64,000 nucleotides of DNA from Oreocharis arfaki (GCA_013398015.1 VZRR01006744.1:1-64000), one strand, 5' to 3'; shown: positions 10,301 through 22,602, counted from the first letter of the stretch. A program made the numbers and translations. Notes: a model not told the origin generated them from the sequence alone.

Positions 10301-13300
10301 CAAGAAGCTTGGGATAGTGAGCCTCTCTTCTCCCCTGCCCAGCTCTCACCTCAGTGCCTTACCTGATCTCCAGGACTCGGTGCTCAGGGAACTGGTTCTG
10401 GAAGTGTCTCAGTGCCTGCATGACAGCTGATGTGCACTCCACATATGTGTAGTCAATCATGATGTCACCTGCCAGCAGGCAAAGGGTATCAGTGCCACAG
10501 CCCCTGTGTGGGCAAGCCTCCAGGCCAGATGTCTGTCCTTCAGACCCAGGGCACACTGATCCACCTCAGGCACCCACTGGGCATGGTGAGCCCAGGCCAC
10601 TTTGTCCCTTCACAGTGGGCAGGACAACCAGCCCCCACAGCTCCCCTTACCAAACACCTCTGAGGGGTTCAGCAGCTCCAGTAAGTGGCCTCCTCGCTTG
10701 GTTTCATATGTGGCAAAGCCTCCGTCTGAGTTCCTCATGCTCAGCAACTGCCCAGAAAAGCAGACAGGGGGATGGGACAACCTCATGGGCAGTACTACTC
10801 CAGTCTGGCCCAAAGCCAACTGTGAGGACAACATACCTACAGGTCTATGGGGCTGGCAGAAAACCCAGGTCCCAAACGACCGTGACAGGCAGGCCCAATC
10901 TGGACCATCACATCACATTAGGTCACATAGGCAGCTCTGAATCACGACAAACAGTGTTGCCAGACTAGGCCTCACACTAGCTCAGATCTAATACCCGATC
11001 TAACAATTCCTTGGGCCTTGGCTTCTCTTACAGTCCTGCATGTCCCTTGGCCTAATTTTTGCAGCTCTTACCACATTCACGGCATCAAAGAGGCGCTCAG
11101 GGGGCACAAGCTTGGCTATGAAGGGGCACTTCTCCTGCAGCAGCATAACTGCCTTCAGGCCCTCTGCTGTGCAGTCTGCCACAATCCAGCCACAGTCCCG
11201 TGTGCTGAAGGGAAAGCCACCCTGGAAAAGGATCAGGTGGGCTTAGGGAGCAGGATCACCTTCCCTCCTTCACTCTATTCTTGGAAGAGAGCAGGTGCTG
11301 CCCCTGATTCCTTCTTCCTGTGCCCAAATCCCTGCCGCAGTCATGCGTCCTTCAAAGACCAGTCTCAGCCATCATACCTTGTTCATATGGCGATAATACT
11401 TCTGGTAGTCGGGTGGGTTCTCTGGGATCTGCAGGAGACAAGAAACAAGTGAGGGCAGCCTGGAGGTGCCTGGCTGCAGGACCATAGGCTGAAACCATTG
11501 CAGGTGCAGAACCATGTGGGAGTGGACAGCACCTGCCTTCAGCTGAGGGAAGTAGACAGGAAAGAGGTCAGGTCTGGAGCAGGGAGAAGAGAAATCACCT
11601 TTCGGCCTGGTTTCAGCAAGCATTGCTAAAGTCTCCTTTGGGAACTTGCCTGCGAGGAAACCATCTACTTTCAGTGCTCCTGCTGGTAGCACCATGGACA
11701 AGACCCGTGACTGCATCTGCACCAAGCTGCTGGTGACAGTGACCCTCACCTTGAGCCACTGCTGGCCAGGCCAGCAGAAGCTGAGCTCCTACAGTCACTA
11801 TCCAATAATCCTGGGTTTCCCAGAAGGGTGCCTCAAATGTGTTGGTACCAGACAAGATGAAGGGAAAAAAAGCCTAAGCTTTCAGTTTTCCAGCCTCTCT
11901 AAGCTCAGGCAGCCAACCCAAGCATCCCTGGCCCTTGCCAAGGTCCTCTCCAAGCTTCAAAGATGGTTCCCTGAAAACAGGGAGCAGAAAACAGGAGGCT
12001 GGGCCCTAGGACTTTGCTAGTCCAGCCCTTCAGAAGATCTCTTCAGAAGGCAACAGATGCATCCAACAGGGTTCTGAGAAACAGCCAAGCCTGCACAGCC
12101 AGTGTGTGAGACACCACTGACCAGCTCTGCTTACCTGGGAGAACTGGAGAAACCCATGGGCGTTCTGGAGGCAGGAGATGAATTCAGGCATCTCCTGGGC
12201 TTCTGCCTGGAAACAGAGATGCACAGCAAGCAGTCAGCAAGGGGCTGCAGGGAGACATGTTTTCCCAGCTCAGTCACAGGATGCCAGGCCAGAACTGGCA
12301 CAGCAGAGCTCCAAGGGGGTGCACAGTAGGAGCTCTGGTATTTAGGGACATGTGAACAGAGACCATTTTCCCAAGGCAGCATGTCGCACTAAAGGGTGCA
12401 TTACCTCCAAGAAGGCTTGGATGGCAAAAGCAGTATCCCAGAGCTGGGATCCATTTGTGCCCTGGAAGAGAGAAAATAGTGAGAGGGAACTGCTAGCAGC
12501 AGCCTGACTCAGCTATGGGGTCTATGGGACAGCACATCCCTCCCGCATTACCCCCAGTAGCTCCCTCCACCCTGTTTTATGTCACTCTGCATCATGGCTG
12601 ATATGCTGGCACAGAGGACAGATGCAGCAGGTCAAGGGACAGCAAGGGGACACAAAATAAGACAGCTGCATCAGCCTGCTCTGTGCACAGCCAAGGCAGG
12701 AGAGGTGGCTAGCATTAAGGAATAACAGGACACAATGGCTCTGAGAGAAGGAGAGCTCAGCCCACATGCAGGATCAGGGGCCTGGCTTTCTCCTGCCCTT
12801 CTCCCAGGACTCATGAGGATGGAGGGAATGGAGGCCTAGAGCTGTCCTCTCAGCTCACAGCCACAGGGAGGCAAACTAGCAGGACAGACTGTACTCCCTC
12901 CTGGCACAGCTGGGAGAAGTGGCAGTGAGACACAGAAGGCCACCAGGCACCAGAGGTGAGACATCAGGAGCTCAGGCTTGGAATGAACACACTGTCCCAT
13001 TACTCCATGGACTGCCCCAGCACACCAGGGTCCCTTCAGTCCCAGGTGAACTCCTACAGCACTTCACCTGCATCTTCATGCCGTCGAGGCCCAGCCTGTG
13101 GGAGGAGAAAGCACAGTGCTGCAGCACAGGCACAGTGGGAGCACCAGGAGGCAAGTCAGGAGGCATGGTGTGCTTAATCCACAGGGATCAGAGCCCTGTG
13201 CTATGTCAGGTGGGTCACATTCAGCCCTTACCAGAGATAGTCAGGGATCCTGGAAACATGCTCCTTAAAAGCTGGGGACTCCTTCCCTTCCACGAACCAG

Positions 13301-16300
13301 CGGACCAGCATGTTGATTGTCTTGGAGATCTGCCAAGAGGAGCATTGTCACTGCTCTGGATAGAGCTTCTTCCAGCCCCAGAGACATATATCCCCCTCAC
13401 TCGAGACAAAGCCATCCAGAGGTTGTCTCAGCCTTGATCCTAACGGCTCCACCTGTGGCATCACCCAGCATAGCTGAGTTAGTGGGGCAGGTGCCATGAG
13501 ATTACTCCAGAGCTTCCTCTCAGATCATCTCTATGAACCTCAAGGAGAGATACTCCTCACCAGGGCCACAGCTGTCCCCATGCCCTCTGCATGTCCTATG
13601 CCCTGTTAGCCTTAACCTCTTGAGCATCAGGAGCAGCAGGAGTTGAGCAAGATCTGGTGATTATTACATGCCACAATTGCACAAGCTGATCCTTAAAGAA
13701 CAAAAGGGTGAGATGTTAAAGGATTAACAGCAAGTGTCCTACCGGCCCGATGCTGATGCACTTGGTGAATCTATCATCAGCCTTGATGTGGTTGTACAAC
13801 TCTGTGATGGCTCGCTGCCGCAGGTGAGTGCTGTGGTGGGCTTCATACATGTTCATGATGGCTACAGGAGAAGAAAGGGACATGCAATGAAAAAAAACCC
13901 CACCCTGTGCAGCCAGATTCACTTGCTGTCGCATGCTGCACCCCAGCTCACACAACAACTGGTTGAGCAACGCATCAGGATAGAGCAAAGCTCTGCCCCA
14001 GAGTGGCCTAAGGACATGAGCACAAGGCCCTGCTGCTCTCAGGGAGGGAAAACCCCATGGATTACATAATTCCTGTCTCCATCCCAACTGCAGGGCATAT
14101 ACCAACAGCTGGTAGTAGACCTTAAAGAGCTCTGAGGGTACAAGGCAGCTTCAGTACTCCCTGCAGCATCTCCCGCACTCACCATAGGCAGCACCCAGGA
14201 GCCAGCTGTGTGGGGTGTACACATCACAGGCAGCCACGTTGTTCCTCTGTGCTGGCCAGTCTATGCTGGCGTAGTCTTGCACATACAGCTCCTGGCACAA
14301 GACAGCAAAGGGCATCAGCCTGGCCAGCCAGGAACAAGCACCTGGGGCAGTTACTTCTGGGAGCTGGCTCTGCTGTCTGACAGAGACCGTGCAGGTACGA
14401 GAGCTGCCACTTGGCAAGCCAGAAGCTGGCCCACAAGGACACGGCCAGCACAGCAGGTGGTCATGGAGCCACGTATCCTTGTCCAGCAGGATCAGCTCCT
14501 TCCTTACCTGCCGCAAGCTCCGTATGAGCTCATCCTCATCTGCTGACAAACGCTTGGCATAGCAGTAGCTCATAGGAAGGTAAACCTGGCGGCAGTGACA
14601 CCAGAGCCGTGACGGATGGGCTGGAAACCATGTAGGAAGCAGCCTGATTGCAACAGAGAAAGTGCTGCTGTGAGGAACAAGGAAGGCCAAGGGCAACATG
14701 GAGAGATGTGCGGAATGCCCAGAGCAGGGCATGCCTTTCCCTCCCCTGCACTAGGGGATATACACAGCCTGGCTCTGCTTAGATTCCCCCTCCAACAGGG
14801 ATACTCCCTCCTGACACCACTCCAGGCCCAGTTGACACAGGGCAGGGAGCTCAGAGAAGAGGAAGAGGAGAAGCCAGTTCAGTCATGTGGGACTTGGAAG
14901 GCAGAGGCCAGGACTGACAGTTAATGGCATTTGCTGACAAAGCACCAGCAGCCCTTGGTACTGTGCAGCCCCCGATTTCCTCCAGGGACAGTGTCATACA
15001 CTTTCCCTCTCTGACACCCAGCAGCCCTCTGAGTATTCAGAGAGGGTACAAGCATAGGTTTAGAGCTGGCAGCCTTACATGTGGCTGTCCCTTCCTGCTA
15101 GGGTCCAGGTCTGGCTGCCAGAAGATACTGGTGGCAGGCAGGGAGCACACGAATGTATTAGGGACCCTGTGGGAAATGCCAACAGGGCTGTGCTCCGGCA
15201 TCTCCCTTGGATGCAGTGCTCAGTGCTATCCACCTACTGGCTGGCCTGCTGCTGGCTCCCAACTCACAAACAGCCTGAGCACCTCCAGTTCCTGGCCATA
15301 GGTGGAGTTATCCCAGCAATCACCAGTGCCTGGGACAGTTCTGGGTCAAGGCTGGTGGCAGGACTGACACTAGCTCCTCTCTCCACAGTGAGGGGGACAC
15401 ATACCACATCTCTGGGAGAAGCGTATTCATTCCTTCCCAGCTGTAAATGTTCAAGACAGCCAGCCAAAACTTGCCCCAGGAAGGGATTCCCACAGCACCT
15501 CCTGCACAGAACAGTATCAGCTTTCAGGGTTAACACAGCCATGCCAGCTCCCAACCTTCTTCCCCATCACAAGACCCACTTCTCCCCATGTTTGGGAGCA
15601 CACTACTCAGGCTGGGATACATGTCCCAAAACAGGGCAAGCAGGCAATGGTACAAAAATGCAACACAGCTTCCCATCAATAATTGAAAATGCAGTTGCCA
15701 TGAAGGGCAAGGAAGAACAACAGTTCTTCCACTACCTGGCAGCCCCCAGTGTTCCCTGCAGCCTTCAGGTCTGGCCAGACCTCTCTCACCAGTGTACCAG
15801 CCCCATGGCTGACCTTTGCTGTGCAGGTTGACACGGGCCCGCACAATGTCAGGGTCATCTGGCCCAAGCCCCAGGATCCTCAAGGCTATGTAGTTGAGGG
15901 CTGTGCCAAACACAGTTGATTTATCTTCCACATGTCTGTCAGAAGCATATACAGAAACACCACATCCATTAGTCAGCTATTGCCATTAGCCAGACACAAG
16001 CCACTGCACAGAGCTGTCTCTGTTAGGGTGAACTGGGATGGAAAAGAGGGACCTGACTAATGCAGGAAAAAACATTGCTCTGCACTACCCTGTCACACAC
16101 GATGCTTGGGATATAGTGCTCCAGAGAAGATGTGGCCAGACTTGATGCTATGGCCATTTCTGTGACAAACAGTGTACCTGGAGTGCTGCACAAGCAAGTA
16201 CAACCACCCAGAGCTATTACAGGTGCTGAGTCTCCTTCTCTGAGCCTGGGCAGATCTGACAGCATCTCCAAGCCCTGGACCTTGGAGGTGCCATCACTCA

Positions 16301-18084
16301 AAGAAGCATCTCTGCTACTCACAAGCCCCAGCCTCCGTCCGGGAGCTGCACAGAGCGCAGGTAGCGTACCATCTCCTTCCGGAACCCCTCGGGCAGCTGG
16401 ATTTTGGCCGTGTGGCAGGCAATGAGGAGACCTGGACGACCAGACAGGCCGGCACTGTAGAGAGCCGAACCCCAGGGCACTCACCCCTGGGCAGGTACCC
16501 AGGCCTACCTGGCAGCAGGAACAGCGGCCCGCCGTAGTCGCCCGCCCAGTGCCCATCCTCGGCCTGCAGCGCTGCGTAGAACCGCATCCCGTTGCGGGCC
16601 GCCTCCCGGGCCGAGCCGGCCGCCGGCAGGGTCTGCAGCACCGTGCCCTGCGGGGAGACAGCGGCACCTCAGCGGGGCGCTCCAGGCAGGGTCCCGCCGC
16701 CCCGGCCCGGGCCCCCCGCACCGTGTCCAGCCCGAGGCTGTGCTGCTCCAGCGCCGTCTGCGCTCGCCGCTCCCCGACATCGCCATCGCCATCGCCCAGG
16801 TAGCGCCAGAGCTGCCGCCCGCCTTCGCAGCGCAGCCGCCAGGCCGGCAGCTCCGTGGCCGCCGCCGTGCGCCGAGGGCCGCCACGCCGCCGAACCTCCC
16901 TGCCGGACACGGGCACCGTGAACCGCGGCCGCCACCCCGCTCCGCCCCGCCGGGACCCCGCTGCTCGCCGCCACTGCCGCTCCCGATCCCACGGCCGGNN
17001 NNNNNNNNNNNNNNNNNNNNNNNNNNNNNNNNNNNNNNNNNNNNNNNNNNNNNNNNNNNNNNNNNNNNNNNNNNNNNNNNNNNNNNNNNNNNNNNNNNNN
17101 NNNNNNNNNNNNNNNNNNNNNNNNNNNNNNNNNNNNNNNNNNNNNNNNNNNNNNNNNNNNNNNNNNNNNNNNNNNNNNNNNGGCGAGGACGAAGCCCGGC
17201 CCCCGCCCCGCCCCGCCCGGCCCTCGTGCTGTCCCCGTCCCGCCCCATCTGCTCCCGTCCCCTCATGCCATGGCACATCGCCCGGCCGGTTGCTGGGACG
17301 TGACTCCACCGTCCTACATGTCTGTCCCCGGCACAGCAACCGCGTTCGCTTCCTCTGGCGTGCCATCCCCCCACAGACCGCGACAGCCGTCCCGTCCCTT
17401 TGGGTGACAGCGCCAGCCCCTAGAGCGACTGCCCCCACCTCCGTGCACCCCCAAAGTCCAGGCGTGCGGTTTCCATCTTTAATGGAAACAATAAACAACG
17501 CCGGCCCAGTCTGGGTGCCCAGCTCGTGTCCTCGTGGGCCACGAGGGATCGGGGACTGTCTGGGTGCAGTGCCAGCCATGGGGACAGTGCACCCTGACCC
17601 ACGGGTGCCCACGCACCCGTGCTCCCCCTCTGCTGGCACCACCCTTGATCACCGTCCTCAGCTCTGCTTTCCCGGGGTGTCGGGCACTCGCTAAACACAG
17701 CGACCCTGCCCGAGTGAGGAGGGATGTGGGCGGCGGGGGTGACACCCATAAAACACTGTGTTTTGCTCTGCGAGTGAGTCAGGTGTCCTCGCTATGAACC
17801 CTGCCTTGGTGCCCCCAGCCCGGGTGGGGGGTGTCACCTTCATGCAGGTGGTGCCGTGCGACAGCAGTCCATGAGGAAGTGGCAGAGNCCCCCCTCCGCC
17901 CCGCCGGGCCCCCGCTGCTCGCCGCCACTGCCGCTCCCGATCCCGCGGCCGGGATCCATCCAGTGCCCGCCGCCATCGCCGCTTCCCCTCCTGATCCCAC
18001 GGCCGGGACCCACCCAGTGCCCCCCGCCATCGCCGCTCCCTCTCCCGATCCCACCGCCGGGACCCACCCGGTGGCCGCCGCCAT
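7317..18084 (-). CDS. LSS: Lanosterol synthase (oxidosqualene cyclase), 22 coding exons
   Basis: LSS cyclises (3S)-2,3-oxidosqualene to lanosterol at the ER membrane, the first sterol-forming step of cholesterol synthesis. Exons from 3' to 5': 7317-7508, 7593-7671, 7982-8152, 8460-8540, 10075-10140, 10363-10468, 10651-10747, 11072-11221, 11378-11428, 12135-12206, 12405-12461, 13068-13095, 13232-13329, 13743-13861, 14183-14291, 14508-14643, 15405-15501, 15814-15935, 16323-16431, 16509-16647, 16722-16899, 18068-18084. Every junction is GT/AG and every phase agrees, giving about 757 residues (human 732). Visible landmarks are the catalytic DCTAE motif (Asp about 460, human Asp455), QW motifs near residues 93 (QAEDGHW), 139 (QLPDGGW), 577 (QRPDGSWEGSWG), 631 (QMADGGWGED) and 686 (QLPNGDW), and the DGGFATYE strand near 501. 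Exons 2-22 are secure. Exon 1 (17 coding bases) is inferred: the ATG at 18084 joins in frame to a human-like RRRGGP block. The C-terminus runs about 20 residues past the human end. A gap and a duplication lie in intron 1. Confidence 0.93.
8746..9855 (+). mobile_element. Solo LTR of an endogenous retrovirus, 1110 bp, in an LSS intron
   Basis: The element starts TGTTGAGG and ends CTAAGACA (TG...CA) and is flanked on both sides by the same 5 bp, TGGAG (8741-8745 and 9856-9860). It aligns from end to end with the element at 34893-36062: shared AAGAGACAAAAGA block near the start, CpG-rich centre, ACTAGTAAAGAACTGT block, and a GGCAGACACCT..CTTTCAAAC..AAGACA end. No internal retroviral genes are present, so this is a solo LTR left by LTR-LTR recombination. 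It lies antisense in the LSS intron between exons 8460-8540 and 10075-10140. A 5-bp duplication fits ERVL-type integration, but the class was not tested. Confidence 0.88.
16999..17181. other. Assembly gap (183 N)
   Basis: A run of unknown bases in the very GC-rich 5' part of LSS, within predicted intron 1. Confidence 0.99.
17182..17887. repeat. First copy of 706-bp near-identical duplication
   Basis: Matches 18163-18868 at an offset of 981 bases. The only difference noted is in the GC-box run (CGCCCGGCC against CGCCCCGCC). All open frames here recur in the second copy, which is expected from duplication and is not evidence of genes. Confidence 0.95.
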
Positions 18085-18100
18085 CACCACTCCCGCTGCC
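17939..18100. repeat. GC-rich minisatellite, three units of 54 bp
   Basis: Units begin at 17939, 17993 and 18047, each opening GATCCC.C.GCCGGGA followed by CCA-CC-GTG and GCCGCCATC-CC. The period is exactly 54 bases (18 codons). On the minus strand each unit holds an ATGGCGG start-like sequence, and the most upstream of them is the predicted LSS start codon. A partial fourth unit start is present at 16986-16998, just before the gap. Confidence 0.85.
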
Positions 18101-18129
18101 AGCGCCAGGGCCGCGCCGGCTGGTCTGAC

Positions 18130-18205
18130 ATCGCCTCACGGGCGGCAGCCAATGGGTGCGCGGGCGAGGACGAAGCCCGGCCCCCGCCCCGCCCCGCCCC
18201 GCCCT
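18130..18205 (-). promoter_or_regulatory. LSS: LSS core promoter with SRE-like site, CCAAT box and GC boxes
   Basis: Plus-strand ATCGCCTCAC (18130-18139) matches the sterol response element ATCACCCCAC at 8 of 10 positions. CCAAT (18149-18153) is the NF-Y core, and its centre is about 16-17 bases from the SRE centre, the close spacing known for SREBP/NF-Y promoters. Several overlapping CCGCCCC GC boxes (18183-18203) suit Sp1. All lie 46-120 bases upstream of the predicted LSS ATG. Induction by SREBP when sterols are low is known for LSS in mammals; the site assignment here is by motif only. Confidence 0.6.
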
Positions 18206-18868
18206 CGTGCTGTCCCCGTCCCGCCCCATCTGCTCCCGTCCCCTCATGCCATGGCACATCGCCCGGCCGGTTGCTGGGACGTGACTCCACCGTCCTACAT
18301 GTCTGTCCCCGGCACAGCAACCGCGTTCGCTTCCTCTGGCGTGCCATCCCCCCACAGACCGCGACAGCCGTCCCGTCCCTTTGGGTGACAGCGCCAGCCC
18401 CTAGAGCGACTGCCCCCACCTCCGTGCACCCCCAAAGTCCAGGCGTGCGGTTTCCATCTTTAATGGAAACAATAAACAACGCCGGCCCAGTCTGGGTGCC
18501 CAGCTCGTGTCCTCGTGGGCCACGAGGGATCGGGGACTGTCTGGGTGCAGTGCCAGCCATGGGGACAGTGCACCCTGACCCACGGGTGCCCACGCACCCG
18601 TGCTCCCCCTCTGCTGGCACCACCCTTGATCACCGTCCTCAGCTCTGCTTTCCCGGGGTGTCGGGCACTCGCTAAACACAGCGACCCTGCCCGAGTGAGG
18701 AGGGATGTGGGCGGCGGGGGTGACACCCATAAAACACTGTGTTTTGCTCTGCGAGTGAGTCAGGTGTCCTCGCTATGAACCCTGCCTTGGTGCCCCCAGC
18801 CCGGGTGGGGGGTGTCACCTTCATGCAGGTGGTGCCGTGCGACAGCAGTCCATGAGGAAGTGGCAGAG
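18163..18868. repeat. Second copy of 706-bp near-identical duplication
   Basis: This is the copy that continues without a break into ordinary flanking DNA (CTCCTCCTGTTC... after 18868), so it is probably the authentic one. Confidence 0.9.
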
Positions 18869-21800
18869 CTCCTCCTGTTCTGTCCCTGTGACATGTCCCC
18901 GTCTCTCTCCTAACACCCTCAATGTAGCATCACCCCCTTCCCAGGCCAGTGAGCCAGTGGGCTTCACCCCTTCAAATTCCCCCAGCTCAAGAAGGCTCCC
19001 CGAAAGGAGGCACACAGGAATTGTAAATCCCAGAGATGCTGTACTTGCTGCTGCTATGCTGTTGGGAAGGGCTGGGTGGAAATTTAATGTGTACTGGTTT
19101 AAATGGAGTGATAAATTCCTTTCAGCCTTTCAAAATGACCTGGCTTCCCTCCTACCACAGAGGTGACACCAGACCAAGCTAAGCTGGCAGAAAAGCCCCT
19201 CCATGTCTGTGCACTGCCCAGGGACAAAAGAGCTACTCCCAAATGTGGCACCCATCAGCGCCCCAGGACAGAAAAATGTCTGTCTATTAATACTTATATA
19301 ATCATTAATACTTATAGTATATAATGCACACTACAAGTTGAATTTAAAATACTCCTCTTATAGCAAATAACTCTTCACTCATGTCCAGAATAATGTCAGG
19401 GATTATTTGGACAGGATACAGTAATTTTATTTGGGAATTAAAGAACTAATTTGGTATTTATTTTGTAAACTAGGCTTAGGTCATGCACCGGTTCAGCCCT
19501 GGCTGTGTTCAGTAAGAGCAAAATGTTTTTTGGATGGTGCTGGACTTCTCCTGGAGAGACAATGAATGGGGATAATGTCTTTGACTTGCGTCTCATCTCA
19601 CTGGTCCTCAGTAGGGAGAGCTGTGCTGCTTCTCTTGCTCAGTTTATATGAGCAGAGGAAACTTTTGAAGTTCACTGACATGGGTGTTGTATTTGGGTCT
19701 TAATTGTCTGTTTATTTTTGGTTTAAGAAAAAAAAAATTGTCATAATGAATCTGCCTGAAATGAGGTTATGCAAGTATCTCCACTTCTCTGTGGATGCCA
19801 GAATCTTAAGATAATTTATGGTAATATTTGCCTAAGGAGAGTGATGGAGGATGAACAACTTGGGTTTATTTTTCTGTCTCTATACCACCCATCTGCCCCA
19901 GAAATTTTTAAAAATTGCCACATTGCCGTTAATTAGGCATTATTTTCATACAAGTTTTTCTGTGTCTGAACTTCAGCTGGATTCAGCCAGGAACTCGCTC
20001 ACCTCTGGCTGCTGTGCTGCTGCTGTGCAGGAACCTGCTCCTTGCAAAGCTGCTCTGTGTTCTGGGACTGTGAGTGCAGCCCTGCAGAGGCAGAGGCAGT
20101 TTCTTCACCCTCCCACCCAAATTCCTCTGCTTTCATTACTTTTTTTCTCCCAGTTCAATGACCGCTGGCCTTTGTCTCATGGTCTGGCAGAGCCTGGCGC
20201 CACACACACCAGAGAGACAAAGAAATAGGCTGGCTTTTCTCCCCGAGCCTGGTGTGAAGATCCCACATTGTGAGGGAGACAGGCAGAGGGCTGAAGTGTT
20301 TTGCTCAGCCTTGGGCACTGTAAAACCCCCTTGCTTCTTTAAACATATCAGCCCAAAGCTCCGGCAAAGAAGCCCTGACCCTGAGGAAAGGAGCCCCAAG
20401 GTTGCACATTCCTGTTTGAACATCAGAACATGAATTTTAAAATAACAGAAGCAGCTCTTCAGGCAGCGCTGAAAGCACAGCCATCTCGCAGCCCCACATC
20501 CATATCCAGACCTCCTGGACTGTCACAGGCTGGGTTAGGGATGATCCAGGCCAAGAGAGCAGTCTTTGAGAGGATATGAGCCTGGACAAGAGTCAGGAAA
20601 GTCGCTTGGAGTTGCTCACTAGCAGAGGCAGGAGAGGGTCAAAGTTTCTGGTGTTCACACCTGATCCTACTGCTCCTTCCCATCCTATCAGAACGTCATT
20701 CCAGATCATGACCTGCAAAATACAGAAGTCAGAATGATTTGGGGTGAAATGGACAGCAAGAATCATCAGGAAAGAGAATTTCAAGGCTGTTCAAGTTTTG
20801 ATCCGTCAAATGCTAATTTTTCTGTTCCATTTTAACTAAAGGTCACTTTCCAGAATAACATCAGAAAATGGTTTAAGGAGGTGAGCTAGGACCTTGTCTC
20901 TGACCAGGAAAGGTTTGCTTTAATGCATTTCTTGGCTAAGGACTGTGCTAGAGATCTACCAGATCAAATTGCTATCAAAATAAAAATGCTGTCTCTTTCC
21001 TGCTGACAGAGAGCCCTATTTATATCCAGCTCTTACAGGAATGCAAATACTCTTGGAAAAAATCAAATAGTGCAAAATTGCTGACAAACTACCTTCACAC
21101 TAGAAACACCCCTACCTAAAAGCATCCCTGCTGTCCCTGCTAGTCGCACCAGAGCACAGATAACTGGTGTAGTTTGCAATGCCCTAAATGCAAGAATTTC
21201 AGTGGTCCAGTAAATATTTAGAGTCAACATATTCAACCTTAATGCTGGGGAAATTATTTTTCCCCAAACAAGTGTTTGAGCCTATTACAAAAGCTTTCAT
21301 GAGCTGATGTAAGGAAATGATCAATGTAGATGGGTTTCTTTTACACCATGTATGTAGAAAAGTTTTTTAAGCAACATGGTCAGTATTGTATCAGTAGATT
21401 TGGGGAACACAGGAACTGCCAGGGAATATGTCTGCCCAGCAACAGGGTTTAGATAAAAGTGCAGTTAATGCCAGTTCATGGTGGCTGCTGGGGCTGGCAG
21501 GGGACTTGTGAACAAGCTTTGTATCAAAACTCCATTTAAAAGTAAATAAAGAATTTAATTTTGAGGTAACTTTTCAAAGTTTCTAAAAAGAAAAGATTTT
21601 TTTTTCTAGTGTGAATCAGTATACAAACAATAACTCATCTTTTTCTGAGTTTTGCATGTTGATTTACACTGCCCTTTTCAGAATTGGTTCAAGATATTTG
21701 CAGTTTCACTTGTCTCTGGTGTTAGGTGGATATTTCTTGAACATTTCAACATTTCCTGAAAAATACACACAGAAAAGTATAAGGCTTTTGCTCACACTGA

Positions 21801-22420
21801 CTGCAAAATGTATTCTCATTGATTCTTTCACTCACTCCCATGGTTTAAATGGTTTTGCACAAGCAGCAGTGGTTTCAGTTTGATAAACTATTTCGTTGGT
21901 AGTATGTTTGGTGAAGCTGAGTGAATTGAAATAACCTTATTTTCCCTGTCTGGCCTGACTCTACAATCTTAAAACAGTAGAAAGGAGAAAAAGTGTGTTC
22001 AATATTAATAGCTTGCTCCCAATGATCTGGGGTAAACATAGTGAAAAGATCAGGCGTACAAGGAATTGCTGTTTTTGCATCCGCACTGTTCAGAGCAGAA
22101 CAGCAGCTTTAAAGAAAGCATTCACATCTTTAAATTGCAAGCTTGATTCACAGAACATTCTGTGCATTGAAGGACCCATCTAATGAACAGTGAGTAGGCA
22201 TTCTATCTTTGAAAAATATGAACAAATAAATGGCACCATAATAGATTTATTTGTAATCTGTAACAGCTGGCCCTAGGCATAATCTCCAATAGCTTTTTTA
22301 CAAAAAAAAAATCAGTTTACTGCAATACATTTTGAAACTGGCTCTATCACTACGTATGTGTCACCTACAAAAACTGGTTGACTGCAGCTATGTCCCCTTG
22401 CCATCTTCAGAAAACAAGTA
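18869..22420. other. LSS-S100B intergenic region, nothing recognised
   Basis: About 3.5 kb of AT-richer sequence between two divergent promoters. I looked for exons with splice sites, CR1 tails, LTR ends and tRNA-like boxes and found none that I can support. Open frames such as 19851-20228 (plus) have no recognisable homology. Enhancers are possible but not visible by eye. Confidence 0.4.
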
Positions 22421-22429
22421 AAGCAGGCG

Positions 22430-22602
22430 GTGTTTTCTTCTCCCAAGGTCGCATTTCCAGCGGCTCCCACGTGGTGGCGGGTCCAGTCCCCGCGACCAGC
22501 GCTGCGGTGCAGGCACAGCGCCCGGCTCGGACACCCCGCCCCGGCTGCCGCTGCCTCCTCGGCTCCCCGCGCAGGCATAAGAAGCCAGCAGGTCCCCGGA
22601 GT
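22430..22602 (+). promoter_or_regulatory. S100B: S100B CpG-rich promoter region
   Basis: A sharp CpG-rich rise begins near 22440. It contains a CACGTG E-box (22468-22473), GC-rich boxes and a TATA-like CATAAGAA (22575-22582) about 25-30 bases before the inferred start of exon 1. The assignment rests on its position upstream of the S100B exons and on base composition. Confidence 0.5.

Larger units (their letters stand above)
16941..18868. other. Probable assembly artefact: gap with falsely duplicated flank
   Basis: Four facts point the same way. There are 183 N bases at 16999-17181 and a lone N at 17888. The 706 bases between them (17182-17887) repeat at 18163-18868 at an exact 981-base offset with, as far as I can see, one substitution. 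The last 58 bases before the gap (16941-16998) recur just after the lone N (17895-17952) with two differences. The simplest reading is that the true order is 16998 joined to about 17953, and that the gap plus 17182-17888 is a second haplotype or misplaced contig. A real tandem duplication is possible but would need both break marks to coincide with its edges. Confidence 0.8.

Noticed and set aside
16023..17642. 539-codon minus-strand open frame across the N gap
   Set aside because: It is open only because N bases translate as unknown residues and the region is GC-rich. Only the parts matching LSS exons 2-4 are real, and those are separated by introns.
17182..18868. The 706-bp duplication as a recent biological tandem duplication
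   Set aside because: Its boundaries coincide with the gap and the single N, and the sequence before the gap also recurs after the N. An assembly cause is more economical.
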